A stretch of DNA of 53,192 bases. Origin: an uncultured Lentisphaeria bacterium (GTDB taxonomy: Bacteria > Verrucomicrobiota > Lentisphaeria > Victivallales > Victivallaceae). Positions 7,819-15,667 of this stretch are shown piece by piece. The position numbers and the translations under genes are program-made. Position 1 is the first letter of the stretch. Each line of letters starts with the position of its first letter. The notes below the pieces were generated by a model that did not search any database, had not been told where the DNA came from, and was given only the letters and a program-made list of their open reading frames with translations. The DNA lies in assembly GCA_949282965.1 (NCBI GenBank), contig CASDQW010000060.1, forward strand, positions 1 through 53,192. Direction: 5' to 3'.

Positions 7819-9366
7819 TCAGGGACGAAGCGAAGGATGCTTCAAAGTAAACGTTCCCGCGGGGGCTTCGCCGCGGACCACCACGGTCATGGCCGCCGTC
7901 CCGTCCGGCACGGTCGGCGATGCGGCAAAAGTGGTCGGCTTCCCGTCCTTGATCTGCATGAAAAAATCCTCGTTTCCGAGTTCCCCCGCCCGCCCATAGT
8001 AGACGAACTGCGCCACCCAGCGGCCTCCTGCGGGACCGGTACCGTCGAAGGAAAAGCGATTTGTCCCCTTTTCCATGCCGGAAAGGCGCGTCACCGTAAA
8101 CATCCGTCCCGGGCTCCGACGCTCCAGCACGCCGTCGCGCACGATGACGTCCTCACCGAGATCATATCCGTCCGGACAGCCGTCTCCGTCCCGATCCAGC
8201 GTCAAAGCGGGCATCACTTCGGCCGCCCGGTCGAGTTTCGTCGCGGGATCGTAAAGTCGTCGCGCCCACTCCCGCTGAGTGCGTACCGGGATGCCGGTTT
8301 TCCGGCACCATTCCAGCAATTCGTCATGCCGCTGCAAATACTCCTCCCAGCCGCCCGGCACCTGGCTGACGATCATATGACTGGAGCCGAACAGAACATA
8401 GTGTTTGGCCACCTGATCGGCGATGCGTTTTTTCAATTCCGCCGGAGTGTTCTTCTCCAACGAGAAATTCCCCCACTGCATGGCGTAGCGGCAGCGTTCC
8501 GGATCGGGTTCATTATAAACTTTGTACGCGGCATTCTGGTAAGTCGCCGCGGAGGAGTAGCCGAATTCCCGTCCGTACACCTCACGAACGTCTTCCGCAA
8601 AAATGATCGGCTCGCGACCGCCGGGCTGAATCCAGGTGACCGGCCGCGGCAAATTCAGCTGCTCCGCCGCGGCGCGCGTGCCTTCCGCCAGCACCTGCAA
8701 TGCATCGGGGTGAATGCCGAAATCCCAGAACCGGCGGAGAATCTGAAAGCGGAACTCCCCGCATTTCCCCAGATCGACGTTCCGTTCGTCCCAAAAGCTG
8801 CGCAGTTCGAAATTCTCTCCGCTTTTCGCCGTCATGAACGCGGTTTTTCGTTCCGGCGAATAAATCACCCACTCCTTCTGCAGCAGCTTCGCCGTCTCCG
8901 GCGACACCTTCAATACGTTTCCATCCACCGTTCCGGTGTATTCCTCCGTCGGGTGTTCCGGGCGGACGACATACCGGAAAAACACCGTCCCTCCGGCAAC
9001 GTGATCCACCGCGGGATGATTCCGCAACGTTTCCAGCGTTTCCGGATGAACAGGCCGATACCGGTAAAGCGCATGACAGGGGGTATGATCCATCACCTCA
9101 TGTCCCGCCGCGGCGCAGCGGCGGATCTCCGCCACCAGTTCCGGCGGCGCGCTCAACAAAGTCCCGTAATTGAGCGACATCATCAGCGGAAAGCCGTGCT
9201 TTTCAAACACGGTTGCCATGTCGCGCCATTTGGCCGCCGTCTGGTTGTCGTCGAAGCGGAATCCCAGTCCCCCTTCCTTGGCGATCATCTCCTCCGCTCC
9301 CGTTGCGGCGCCGGCCAGTCCTCCCAGCAACAGCATTCCCAGACTCCAAGACAACACCGTACGCAT
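7819..9366 (-). CDS. Secreted polysaccharide-deacetylase-like protein
   Basis: 515 residues from the start at 9366. That start has a GGGGGTG ribosome site and begins a clean signal peptide (MRTVLSWSLGMLLLGGLAGA, cleavage near ATGA). The frame is open 27 codons upstream, but that part would run back into dut. Residues 35-110 match the first strands of the NodB (CE4) fold: LGFRFDDNQ (with the usual Asp-Asp), then GHEVMDHTPCH, whose H-x-x-x-H spacing fits metal ligands. The middle is TIM-barrel-like (VTWIQPGGREPI, HYVLFGSSHMIV). The C-terminus (from about 390) is a beta-sandwich-like domain preceded by a calcium-binding-like DRDGDGCPDG loop. Probably acts on a polysaccharide outside the cytoplasm. 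Starts 4 bp after dut. Confidence 0.75.
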   Translation of the reverse strand: MRTVLSWSLGMLLLGGLAGAATGAEEMIAKEGGLGFRFDDNQTAAKWRDMATVFEKHGFPLMMSLNYGTLLSAPPELVAEIRRCAAAGHEVMDHTPCHALYRYRPVHPETLETLRNHPAVDHVAGGTVFFRYVVRPEHPTEEYTGTVDGNVLKVSPETAKLLQKEWVIYSPERKTAFMTAKSGENFELRSFWDERNVDLGKCGEFRFQILRRFWDFGIHPDALQVLAEGTRAAAEQLNLPRPVTWIQPGGREPIIFAEDVREVYGREFGYSSAATYQNAAYKVYNEPDPERCRYAMQWGNFSLEKNTPAELKKRIADQVAKHYVLFGSSHMIVSQVPGGWEEYLQRHDELLEWCRKTGIPVRTQREWARRLYDPATKLDRAAEVMPALTLDRDGDGCPDGYDLGEDVIVRDGVLERRSPGRMFTVTRLSGMEKGTNRFSFDGTGPAGGRWVAQFVYYGRAGELGNEDFFMQIKDGKPTTFAASPTVPDGTAAMTVVVRGEAPAGTFTLKHPSLRP

Positions 9367-9370
9367 GTGT

Positions 9371-9814
9371 TCACCCCCTGCCCGTACTGCCGAACCCGCC
9401 TTCGCCCCGGTCGCTGTCGCCGAGCGAATCGACCACCGCAAGCTCAATCTCCGGCAGCCGGCAGATGACCATCTGGGCGATCCGTTCTCCCCGGCGGACC
9501 GGGAACGGCGTCCTCCCCGCGTTGAACATGATCACGCCGACCTCGCCCCGATAGCCGGCGTCGATGGTCCCGGGGGAGTTGGTCAGCATGAGATTATGCT
9601 TGAGCGCCAGGCCACTGCGGGGCCGGACCTGCGCCTCGAATCCGGGCGGCAGTTCCATAAACATTCCCGTCGGCACCAGCACGCTGGTTCCCGGCGGCAG
9701 TTCCATATCGGCGCGGGAGCGCAAATCATACGCGGCATCGTCGGCATGGGCCTTGGCCGGGATCAGATCCTCACAGCCGGACATCATCCGGATTTTCACA
9801 ACGGCTTCAGACAT
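9371..9814 (-). CDS. dut: dUTP diphosphatase
   Basis: 147 residues with the five trimeric dUTPase motifs in order: [37 protein letters not shown] and [10 protein letters not shown]. It hydrolyses dUTP to dUMP and pyrophosphate, keeping uracil out of DNA and feeding dTMP synthesis. All residues of the uracil-binding hairpin and of the glycine-rich C-terminal arm are visible, so it should be active. It starts divergently from ispF across a 159-bp region with a dyad, and is followed after 4 bp by a secreted deacetylase-like gene with no obvious functional link. Confidence 0.97.
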   Translation of the reverse strand: MSEAVVKIRMMSGCEDLIPAKAHADDAAYDLRSRADMELPPGTSVLVPTGMFMELPPGFEAQVRPRSGLALKHNLMLTNSPGTIDAGYRGEVGVIMFNAGRTPFPVRRGERIAQMVICRLPEIELAVVDSLGDSDRGEGGFGSTGRG

Positions 9815-9907
9815 GTTTCCTCTCCTGTGATCCCAGAAAATGGCTTGCCGCGCAGGGGTGGGTCGTCATGCCGCGGTGTTCAAAAAAGTCATCTTCTGTT
9901 TTTGTGC

Positions 9908-9946
9908 TTGTTTTATGAGACTTTCTGCACTACAGTAACGCAGAAA
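9908..9946. promoter_or_regulatory. Divergent dut/ispF promoter region with central dyad
   Basis: For ispF (plus), TTGTTT (9908-9913), a 17-base spacer and TACAGT (9931-9936) form a plausible promoter. On the minus strand TTGAAA-N16-TACTGT could serve dut. A perfect 7-bp inverted repeat, TTTCTGC-N11-GCAGAAA (9922-9928 and 9940-9946), flanks both -10 boxes. Confidence 0.5.
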
Positions 9947-9973
9947 AAGACTTTTTCAAGGAGCAAAAACGCC

Positions 9974-10486
9974 ATGACAATCCGGATCGGACAAGGCTTT
10001 GACGTTCACCGTTTCGCGACAGGACGCAAACTGATTCTCTGCGGGGAAGAATTCGACCACCCCCGCGGCCTGCTGGGCCACAGCGACGCCGATGTGGCCG
10101 TCCATGCGCTGATGGACGCGATTCTCGGCGCCCTGGCATTGGGAGACATCGGTCGGCTTTTCCCGGATGACGACCCCGCCTACCTTCATGCGGACAGCAT
10201 GAAACTGCTGGCGACAGTCCTCGAACATCCGGAAGTGACCCCGTGGCGCATCGTCAACTGCGACATCACCATTCTGGCCCAGGCGCCGAAGCTGGCCCCC
10301 CGGCGCGACCGGATGCGGGCCAATCTCGCCGCGGTGCTCCATTGCGACGTGAACGCGGTTTCCGTCAAAGCGACCACCACCGAAAAACTCGGATTCTGCG
10401 GCCGCGAGGAAGGCATCGCCGCCATGGCCGTGGTGCTCCTGACCCATGCAGCTACGGAAGCACGTGAAAACAGTCTCCGGCCATGA
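9974..10486 (+). CDS. ispF: 2-C-methyl-D-erythritol 2,4-cyclodiphosphate synthase
   Basis: 170 residues, slightly longer than the usual 155-160. Starts at the ATG after a GGAGC ribosome site (about 9959-9963). The signature metal site GQGFDVHRF is at the N-terminus (Asp9, His11). HSDADVAVHALMDAILGALALGDIGRLFPD, given here in parts as HSDADV and GDIGRLFPD, provides the third histidine and the substrate loop. KATTTEKLGFCGREEGIAA is the conserved C-terminal signature. IspF makes the cyclic diphosphate intermediate of the non-mevalonate isoprenoid pathway in the cytoplasm. Divergent from dut. The C-terminal 10 residues after LLTHA are poorly conserved. Confidence 0.97.
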   Translation: MTIRIGQGFDVHRFATGRKLILCGEEFDHPRGLLGHSDADVAVHALMDAILGALALGDIGRLFPDDDPAYLHADSMKLLATVLEHPEVTPWRIVNCDITILAQAPKLAPRRDRMRANLAAVLHCDVNAVSVKATTTEKLGFCGREEGIAAMAVVLLTHAATEARENSLRP

Positions 10487-10593
10487 CGGATTCTCCCGCA
10501 TTTCGGGACCAAGTCTGCCTCCGCCCCCCGAAACAAAAAATAGCGACGAAAATTCACGTTATGCTTCACAGAAACCATCGAAGGAAACCGGTC

Positions 10594-11922
10594 ATGCAGA
10601 AACGTCATCTCCTGTCAATCCTGGCTATTTTCCTGTTGCTCTGCGCCTTTCCGGCGGCCGGCAGCAGCGTGAAAAATCCCTCCCGCGAGGTTGCCACACG
10701 CGCTTCCGAAGCGGCAGAACGGCTCCCCCTTCCCCCCACTCCGCAGGAACTGGCAGAACAACTGAAACAGGACTGGGATCACACGGAAAACTGGTTCATT
10801 CGCGAACGCTCCGCTCTGCTGCGCATGGGGCTCGGCATTGCCGGTTCCATCCTCGGGGCATGGGTGCTGCGAATGCTGCTCTGCTGGCGTCTGCACCGAT
10901 ACGAAAAACGACATGGCGCCGGTTTCCCGGTGCGGCTGTTACTGGCGATCAACGGCACGTTCTGGAGCATTGTCGGATGCATTGCGGCGTTCCTCTTCAT
11001 GCTCCCGGTTCTGAATGCTCTGCCGTTTAATCTCTATCCGTTCGACCTGCGTATCTTTTTTACTATTCTGACATTGCTGACGGTTCATGCGATTTACCGA
11101 TTGATCGGCGTGGTCGATACGCTCGTGCAGGAAAGCGCCCGGCGCTCCGGCAACCAGATGGACGGGCTGTTGATCAAAGTGGCAAGGAAAACCACCAAAA
11201 TCACCCTGGCCATTCTGACCATACTCTTCATCGGACAAAGTATTTTTGACATCAACATCACCACGCTTCTTGCCGGAGCGGGCGTCATCGGACTGGCCGT
11301 GGCTTTTGCGGCCAGAGACACGCTGTCCAATTTCTTCGGTACCATCGTCATTCTCGCGGACCGTCCCTTCCGGGTGGGAGACCGGGTCAAAATCAACGCC
11401 ATTGACGGCGTCGTCGAGGATGTCGGCATGCGCAGCACCAGAATCCGCACCGAAGACGAAAGCGTCTTCAGCATTCCCAACAGCATCATGGTGACCAGTC
11501 CCATCGAAAACATCAGCTCCAACGGCAAACTGCGGTATGCGTTCAACCTGACCATGACCTACGACACCACCGGAGCCCAGATGGAACAGGCGATCGCGCT
11601 GCTGCATGAGCTGGTGGATCATTTTCACGGTCCCGACGCGCCCGGAGACGAACCGCGCATTTACTTTTCTGAATTTGCCGACTGGTCCATGAACGTCAGA
11701 GTGGTCATGTGGCTGAAAACCATTGAGTTCAAAGTGGAGGAAGCCTGGAAGACCGAACTGCATCTGGCCATTCTCCGGCGTTTCCGCGAAAGCGGCATTC
11801 AATGGGCCTTCCCGACCAGTACCATGCTGGTGGCGGGCAACCCCGGCGCACCGGTCAACGTGAGTTCCGTTCCGCGGGAGGCAGTGCCGGCGATTTCAGA
11901 AAACGCAGCACCGTCCCGGTAA
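10594..11922 (+). CDS. mscS: MscS-family mechanosensitive ion channel
   Basis: 442 residues from the ATG at 10594, which has AAGGAA upstream and starts a signal peptide (MQKRHLLSILAIFLLLCAFPAAG). An earlier in-frame ATG overlaps the ispF stop but has no ribosome site. After a periplasmic linker come about four membrane helices (near 80-100, 115-140, 145-170, 205-225). The pore helix and lipid-facing core GAGVIGLAVAFAARDTLSNF follow, then the MscS beta domain (ILADRPFRVGDRVKI, SIPNSIMVTSPIENIS) and a cytoplasmic C-terminal domain. It releases solutes on osmotic downshock. The last 68 bp of coding sequence overlap the 3' end of the convergent gene 11855-12943. Confidence 0.95.
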   Translation: MQKRHLLSILAIFLLLCAFPAAGSSVKNPSREVATRASEAAERLPLPPTPQELAEQLKQDWDHTENWFIRERSALLRMGLGIAGSILGAWVLRMLLCWRLHRYEKRHGAGFPVRLLLAINGTFWSIVGCIAAFLFMLPVLNALPFNLYPFDLRIFFTILTLLTVHAIYRLIGVVDTLVQESARRSGNQMDGLLIKVARKTTKITLAILTILFIGQSIFDINITTLLAGAGVIGLAVAFAARDTLSNFFGTIVILADRPFRVGDRVKINAIDGVVEDVGMRSTRIRTEDESVFSIPNSIMVTSPIENISSNGKLRYAFNLTMTYDTTGAQMEQAIALLHELVDHFHGPDAPGDEPRIYFSEFADWSMNVRVVMWLKTIEFKVEEAWKTELHLAILRRFRESGIQWAFPTSTMLVAGNPGAPVNVSSVPREAVPAISENAAPSR

Positions 11923-12943
11923 AGGAATCCGGATCGGACAACGGCAGATTCCGCACCGGCGTCCGATACCACGATTGAAACACAATCAGATCCGGCCGGA
12001 TCCCCTCCCGCTCCAGCGCCGCCAGATAAGCGAGCCCTCCCTGTCGGAATCGGGCCGCCCCCGCCGCCGCCTGATCCGGCGACATCGTGTCCGGATAATC
12101 GCCGAAAGGTTCCCGCGGCTCGCAGTTGACCACCAGATGAAATGTGACATCGTGATCACGGCACCAGTCCCGGATCGCCTTCAGCAAAGCGCCGCCGGAA
12201 AACGGCTTCCCGGTCACCGGGGATCGGCGCAGTTCATAATAATTGAACGGCGCATCCACTTCCAGAAAATCCAGTCGATCCCCGTTCTTCTGCAGTTCGG
12301 AGCAGACCGCCGCCAGTACCTCCCGGTAATACACGCCGCTCTCCGCCGTCCAGCGCCCCAGCGCCCCCGGCACCGTCTCCGACCAATCGTAATTCATGAG
12401 ATTGACCACCAGACCGATCCGGATTTCCGGACGGCTCCGCCGGATATGGGAGAACACCTCCGCCACCACCCGCGCCGCCGTGGGCAGGTCGAACCGGCCT
12501 TTGCCGGAATCGCCGTTCGGCCCGCTCCGCACGCCGGACAGCATGCGCACCACCGCACCGTCCAAATGCAGCGACGACACGGTTCCCCCCGCTTCATGGA
12601 TCGGCCGGATGGTACGAAGTATGTCGGCGGCGATCCGTCGGCCGGCGTCTTCCCGGAAATGTCCGAAGCGGTCGCCGTATTCCACCCCCAGCCGCAACCC
12701 GGTCCGATGCAGAAATGCGGTCAGAAGCGCCGGGTCCACCGGTTTCGCCCAGCTTTTCCCCGACAACTGGGCGTCATAAACCTTGAATAAGGCAAGCTGT
12801 TTCCAGACCGGACGCCATTGCTCCGGATGCTTCAGCAATCCGGCAGGCGACTCGGCGATATGCGATGGCGCCATGCCGAATTCCACCGCTCCCCCCGCCA
12901 AACATGCGAAGGCTGCCGACAGCAGCATGGCCGGAAGTCTCAT
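11855..12943 (-). CDS. Secreted TIM-barrel-like protein of unknown function
   Basis: 362 residues. The start at 12943 overlaps the prepilin peptidase stop by ATGA and begins a signal peptide (MRLPAMLLSAAFACLAGGAVE). The frame stays open far upstream, but that part lies inside the peptidase gene in another frame. The body has alternating strands and helices typical of a (beta/alpha)8 barrel: LRLGVEYGDRFG, TVSSLHLDGAVVR, IRIGLVVNLMNYDW, DRLDFLEVDAPFNYYE, VTFHLVVNCEPRE and IRPDLIVFQSWYRTP. Acidic residues at strand ends (Glu, Asp) would suit a glycoside hydrolase, but I recognise no family. Third gene of an aroE-peptidase operon. Its 3' end overlaps mscS by 68 bp. Confidence 0.7.
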   Translation of the reverse strand: MRLPAMLLSAAFACLAGGAVEFGMAPSHIAESPAGLLKHPEQWRPVWKQLALFKVYDAQLSGKSWAKPVDPALLTAFLHRTGLRLGVEYGDRFGHFREDAGRRIAADILRTIRPIHEAGGTVSSLHLDGAVVRMLSGVRSGPNGDSGKGRFDLPTAARVVAEVFSHIRRSRPEIRIGLVVNLMNYDWSETVPGALGRWTAESGVYYREVLAAVCSELQKNGDRLDFLEVDAPFNYYELRRSPVTGKPFSGGALLKAIRDWCRDHDVTFHLVVNCEPREPFGDYPDTMSPDQAAAGAARFRQGGLAYLAALEREGIRPDLIVFQSWYRTPVRNLPLSDPDSFTGTVLRFLKSPALPPAERNSR

Positions 12944-13821
12944 TGCCCCCCCAGCCACCGGAAATATCCGCGGGTCAGCCATTCGCCGCAGAAAATCCAG
13001 ATCAGCGATCCCCCCGCCAGAAACGGTCCGAACGGAAGCGCCGTCCGCCGCAGACGCCGCTTCCGGTGCAACGCCACTGCCACGCCATACGCCGCTCCCG
13101 CGAACGATCCCACCAGCAACGAGAAGAACGCCCCGTAAATTCCCAGCAGCGCCCCCGCCGCCATCAGATATTTCACATCGCCCCAGCCCATGACGTCTCT
13201 TCCGGCGATTTTCCGTCCCAGCCAGGCGAACGCGCCCAGAAAGATCCCCGCCACCAGCAGCGATCCGAGCGACCAGGTGCCGGACCACCAGTGATTCTCC
13301 ATTCCCCAGGCCGACGGCAGCGCCGCCGAAGCCGCCACGCCGAAAATCATCGCCGGATAAGTCGTCAAATCGGGAATGATCCGATGTTCCCAGTCGATCA
13401 TCGCCGTCGTGATGATCAGCATCAGCATCGGATAATACAACACCAGCTTCACCGGCGGCTGCGCACTCAAACCCGTTGCCGCCAGCGCCCCGGCGAACAG
13501 CAGACCGGTCAGCGCCTCCACAATCAGATACCGCGGCGAAATGGGCATGCCGCAATGGCGGCATTTCCCACGCAACCGCAGATAGCTGAAAATCGGAATA
13601 TTGTCATACCAGCGGATCAAGGCACCGCATTTCGGACAATGCGACGGCGCATCCGCGATCGATTCTCCCAGCGGAATCCGCCAGACGCAGACATTGAGAA
13701 AGCTCCCCAGGCAGCTGCCGTAAAGAAACGCCGCCGCCAGCCAGAATCCCCGAATCCAGCCCGGGTCGTACAATCCCGCCCGAATCCACCAGTCATTAAG
13801 TCCCGCAGTCAGACCAATCAT
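12940..13821 (-). CDS. pilD: Prepilin peptidase / N-methyltransferase (A24 family)
   Basis: 293 residues with about eight membrane helices. The cytoplasmic zinc loop has two CxxC pairs (HCPKCGALIRWYDNIPIFSY and CRHCGMPIS). The two catalytic aspartates are in AMIDWEHRIIPD and MGWGDVKYLMAAGALLG (the GDVK variant of GxGD). It cleaves and methylates type IV prepilin and pseudopilin leaders at the inner membrane. The pseudopilin-like protein at 49730-50491 in this window has the matching leader and is a possible substrate. Coupled to aroE upstream and the secreted protein downstream by four-base overlaps, so all three are translated from one message. Confidence 0.96.
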   Translation of the reverse strand: MIGLTAGLNDWWIRAGLYDPGWIRGFWLAAAFLYGSCLGSFLNVCVWRIPLGESIADAPSHCPKCGALIRWYDNIPIFSYLRLRGKCRHCGMPISPRYLIVEALTGLLFAGALAATGLSAQPPVKLVLYYPMLMLIITTAMIDWEHRIIPDLTTYPAMIFGVAASAALPSAWGMENHWWSGTWSLGSLLVAGIFLGAFAWLGRKIAGRDVMGWGDVKYLMAAGALLGIYGAFFSLLVGSFAGAAYGVAVALHRKRRLRRTALPFGPFLAGGSLIWIFCGEWLTRGYFRWLGGQ

Positions 13822-14681
13822 TTTTTCAAACTCCGTTCCAGGGCGGCCCGCATCGGCGCAAGCGGCGCGGTGCGGCCGGTCCAGATTTCCAGTGATTTCG
13901 CCCCCTGGTGCAGCAGCATACCGCGCCCGTCCGCCACCGGCAATCCCAGCGCGGCCGCCCCCCGCAGAAACGGCGTCTCCCGGTAAATCGTGTCAAAACA
14001 GCACAGCTGCGGATTACCGGCCAGCCACTCCGGCGGCACCGGCGAGGGATCTTCCGGTTTCAAGCCGAGACTGGTTGCCTGGACCGCCACCCGGGAGCGG
14101 CGCAGCAGCGCCGTCACCGCGCGTTCATCATGCAACGCCGCCGTCGCGGTCTGCAGCAGCGGAAAAGCCGCAGCGACCTCCCGCCGCAGCGCTTCCGCCC
14201 GTTCCGGCGTGCGATTGACGAAGAAAATCGCCTGCGCGCCGCGCGCCGCGAAATGAAACGCCGTCGCCCGTGCCGCCCCGCCGGTTCCGAAAAACAACAG
14301 CGTCAGCCCCTCCGGCTCCAGTCCGAACGCCTCCCGCAGCGCCCCCTCCAGACCATATCCATCCGTGGAGTCTCCATACAGCGCGCCGTCCCGGCAACAG
14401 ACGGTATTGACGCTCCCCGCCAGCTTCGCCGTTCCGGAAATGCCGGCCAGATACGGCAGAATATGCGCCTTGTGCGGCACGGTAATGTTGAACCCGTCCA
14501 GATGTTGTGCCGCATAATGCGCAAAATCGGCCAGTTCCGGTTCCGTCACCCGCAGTTTTCCGTATGGACGGCCCAGCCCCAGTGCGGCAAACCCCGCATT
14601 CTGCATCTCCGGGGAACGGCTGTGGGCGACCGGATCTCCGATCACCAGATACCGGCAGCCGGCAACAGAATCCATATCCAT
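13818..14681 (-). CDS. aroE: Shikimate 5-dehydrogenase
   Basis: About 287 residues. The N-terminal substrate domain has YLVIGDPVAHSRSPEMQN, FNITVPHK (catalytic Lys) and GSVNTV. STDGYG supplies the substrate Asp. The NADP-binding loop is FFGTGGAARA with NRTPERAE, matching NADP preference. The enzyme reduces 3-dehydroshikimate to shikimate in aromatic amino-acid synthesis. Possible starts are GTG 14693, ATG 14690, ATG 14681 and ATG 14675. I chose 14681 because GGGAG lies about 11 bases upstream, while it is too close to 14690. That GGGAG lies partly in a small hairpin. First gene of the operon with the prepilin peptidase. Confidence 0.93.
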   Translation of the reverse strand: MDMDSVAGCRYLVIGDPVAHSRSPEMQNAGFAALGLGRPYGKLRVTEPELADFAHYAAQHLDGFNITVPHKAHILPYLAGISGTAKLAGSVNTVCCRDGALYGDSTDGYGLEGALREAFGLEPEGLTLLFFGTGGAARATAFHFAARGAQAIFFVNRTPERAEALRREVAAAFPLLQTATAALHDERAVTALLRRSRVAVQATSLGLKPEDPSPVPPEWLAGNPQLCCFDTIYRETPFLRGAAALGLPVADGRGMLLHQGAKSLEIWTGRTAPLAPMRAALERSLKK

Positions 14682-14694
14682 AAAAAACATCACT

Positions 14695-14713
14695 CCCGAT
14701 TATGTATATCGGG
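14695..14713. promoter_or_regulatory. Small dyad overlapping the aroE ribosome-binding site
   Basis: On the minus strand CCCGAT and ATCGGG form a 6-bp stem with a 7-base loop, and the 3' arm shares its GGG with the GGGAG ribosome site of aroE. It could mask the site or be the tail of a promoter element. Seen only as a pattern. Confidence 0.3.
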
Positions 14714-14751
14714 CAATATACACCCTGCCTCTTTTTTTGCCAGACGCTGAT

Positions 14752-14780
14752 TTGCTATTTTTCCGAGATGTGGCTATATT
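14752..14780 (+). promoter_or_regulatory. Sigma-70 promoter of lipoprotein gene 14827
   Basis: TTGCTA (14752-14757), 17-base spacer, TATATT (14775-14780). Five of six bases match in the -10 box. The ribosome site AAAGGAAA and start codon follow about 40 bp later. Confidence 0.7.
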
Positions 14781-14826
14781 TAGAAAAAGCTGATCGAACA
14801 AAAAAATCAACAGAAAGGAAACTTAT

Positions 14827-15393
14827 ATGATTGTCCATAAAGCCCTCCGTCTGTTCGCTGCGGCCGCGGCACTCCTGGCCGTCACCGGCTGCGAAACGCT
14901 CAATGAAGCCTGGGAAGAAGCGCTCACTCCCTCCAAGAGTACGTTTGGTGAAGAATACCAGCCCAAATACGTCCTGGCGCTTTACCAGGTGGTCAAATAC
15001 CCCCGCGCCGGGGATCTGGAGGCGGAAATCTCCACTTTCGACGGGAAAAAACTCTGGATCAACACCAATCAGTTCTTCAGCTCCAAACAGGTCAAGGACA
15101 TCAAACTGCTGCCGCGCGCCGACCGGCCGGATTGTTACGACATTGCCCTGCAGCTGGACGAACGGGGCAGCCGGATCTGGACCATGATGTCGCTGCAGTT
15201 CCGGGATGAACCGGTGGCCATGATGATTGACAAGTATTTTCAGTGCACCTTCAATCCCCAGCCGCTGGACAGCGACGAGGAAACCTGGGTGGTGATCAAA
15301 TACCCCTTCGATCAGGTGACTGCGCACGGACTTCAGAAATACGCCAAGCAGAACTACAAATATTTCAACCCCTCGCCCACAAGCCTGTTCTGA
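14827..15393 (+). CDS. Lipoprotein of unknown function
   Basis: 188 residues. The signal peptide ends in the lipobox LLAVTGC (Cys about 22). The mature part begins with a Glu-rich linker and a Lys/Tyr-containing stretch (EYQPKYVLALYQVVKYP). The C-terminal half (DIALQLDERGSRIWTMMSLQ, then VAMMIDKYFQCTF) weakly resembles the beta-alpha P1-like domain found in SecD, where a similar pattern of substrate-like strand, helix and AIVLDG occurs. That resemblance is only by eye. It has a good promoter and a strong terminator, so it is a single-gene transcript. Function unknown. Confidence 0.75.
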   Translation: MIVHKALRLFAAAAALLAVTGCETLNEAWEEALTPSKSTFGEEYQPKYVLALYQVVKYPRAGDLEAEISTFDGKKLWINTNQFFSSKQVKDIKLLPRADRPDCYDIALQLDERGSRIWTMMSLQFRDEPVAMMIDKYFQCTFNPQPLDSDEETWVVIKYPFDQVTAHGLQKYAKQNYKYFNPSPTSLF

Positions 15394-15465
15394 AAGGGCC
15401 GCCTTCCTGCCGAGGTCTGTATGACTGCTGCCGACGGTGGCTTGTTCCACGGCGAAGATGCCCCG

Positions 15466-15508
15466 AACTGCCGGACCGGTCTTCCGTGACCGATCCGGCA
15501 GTTTTTTT
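15466..15508 (+). terminator. Rho-independent terminator after lipoprotein 14827
   Basis: ACTGCCGGACCGGTC pairs with GACCGATCCGGCAGT (one mismatch) around a six-base loop, followed by seven T. It lies about 75 bp after the stop codon. Confidence 0.9.
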
Positions 15509-15667
15509 ATTCTCCCGGTACTGGATGGTTGCTGAAATCGGTTAGGAAAGCGTTGTTTTTTTATTTCATCTGCCGGACGGGGCCCGTTTTTGCATCGTTG
15601 GCGCTTGAAATGCCGGAGCTCTGACGATATGTTGAACGAAACGAGGATTTTTTCAGGAAAAGAGCGC

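Noticed and set aside
12944..13564. Upstream extension of the secreted protein gene
   Set aside because: This part is inside the prepilin peptidase in another frame. The ATGA overlap and signal peptide fix the start at 12943.
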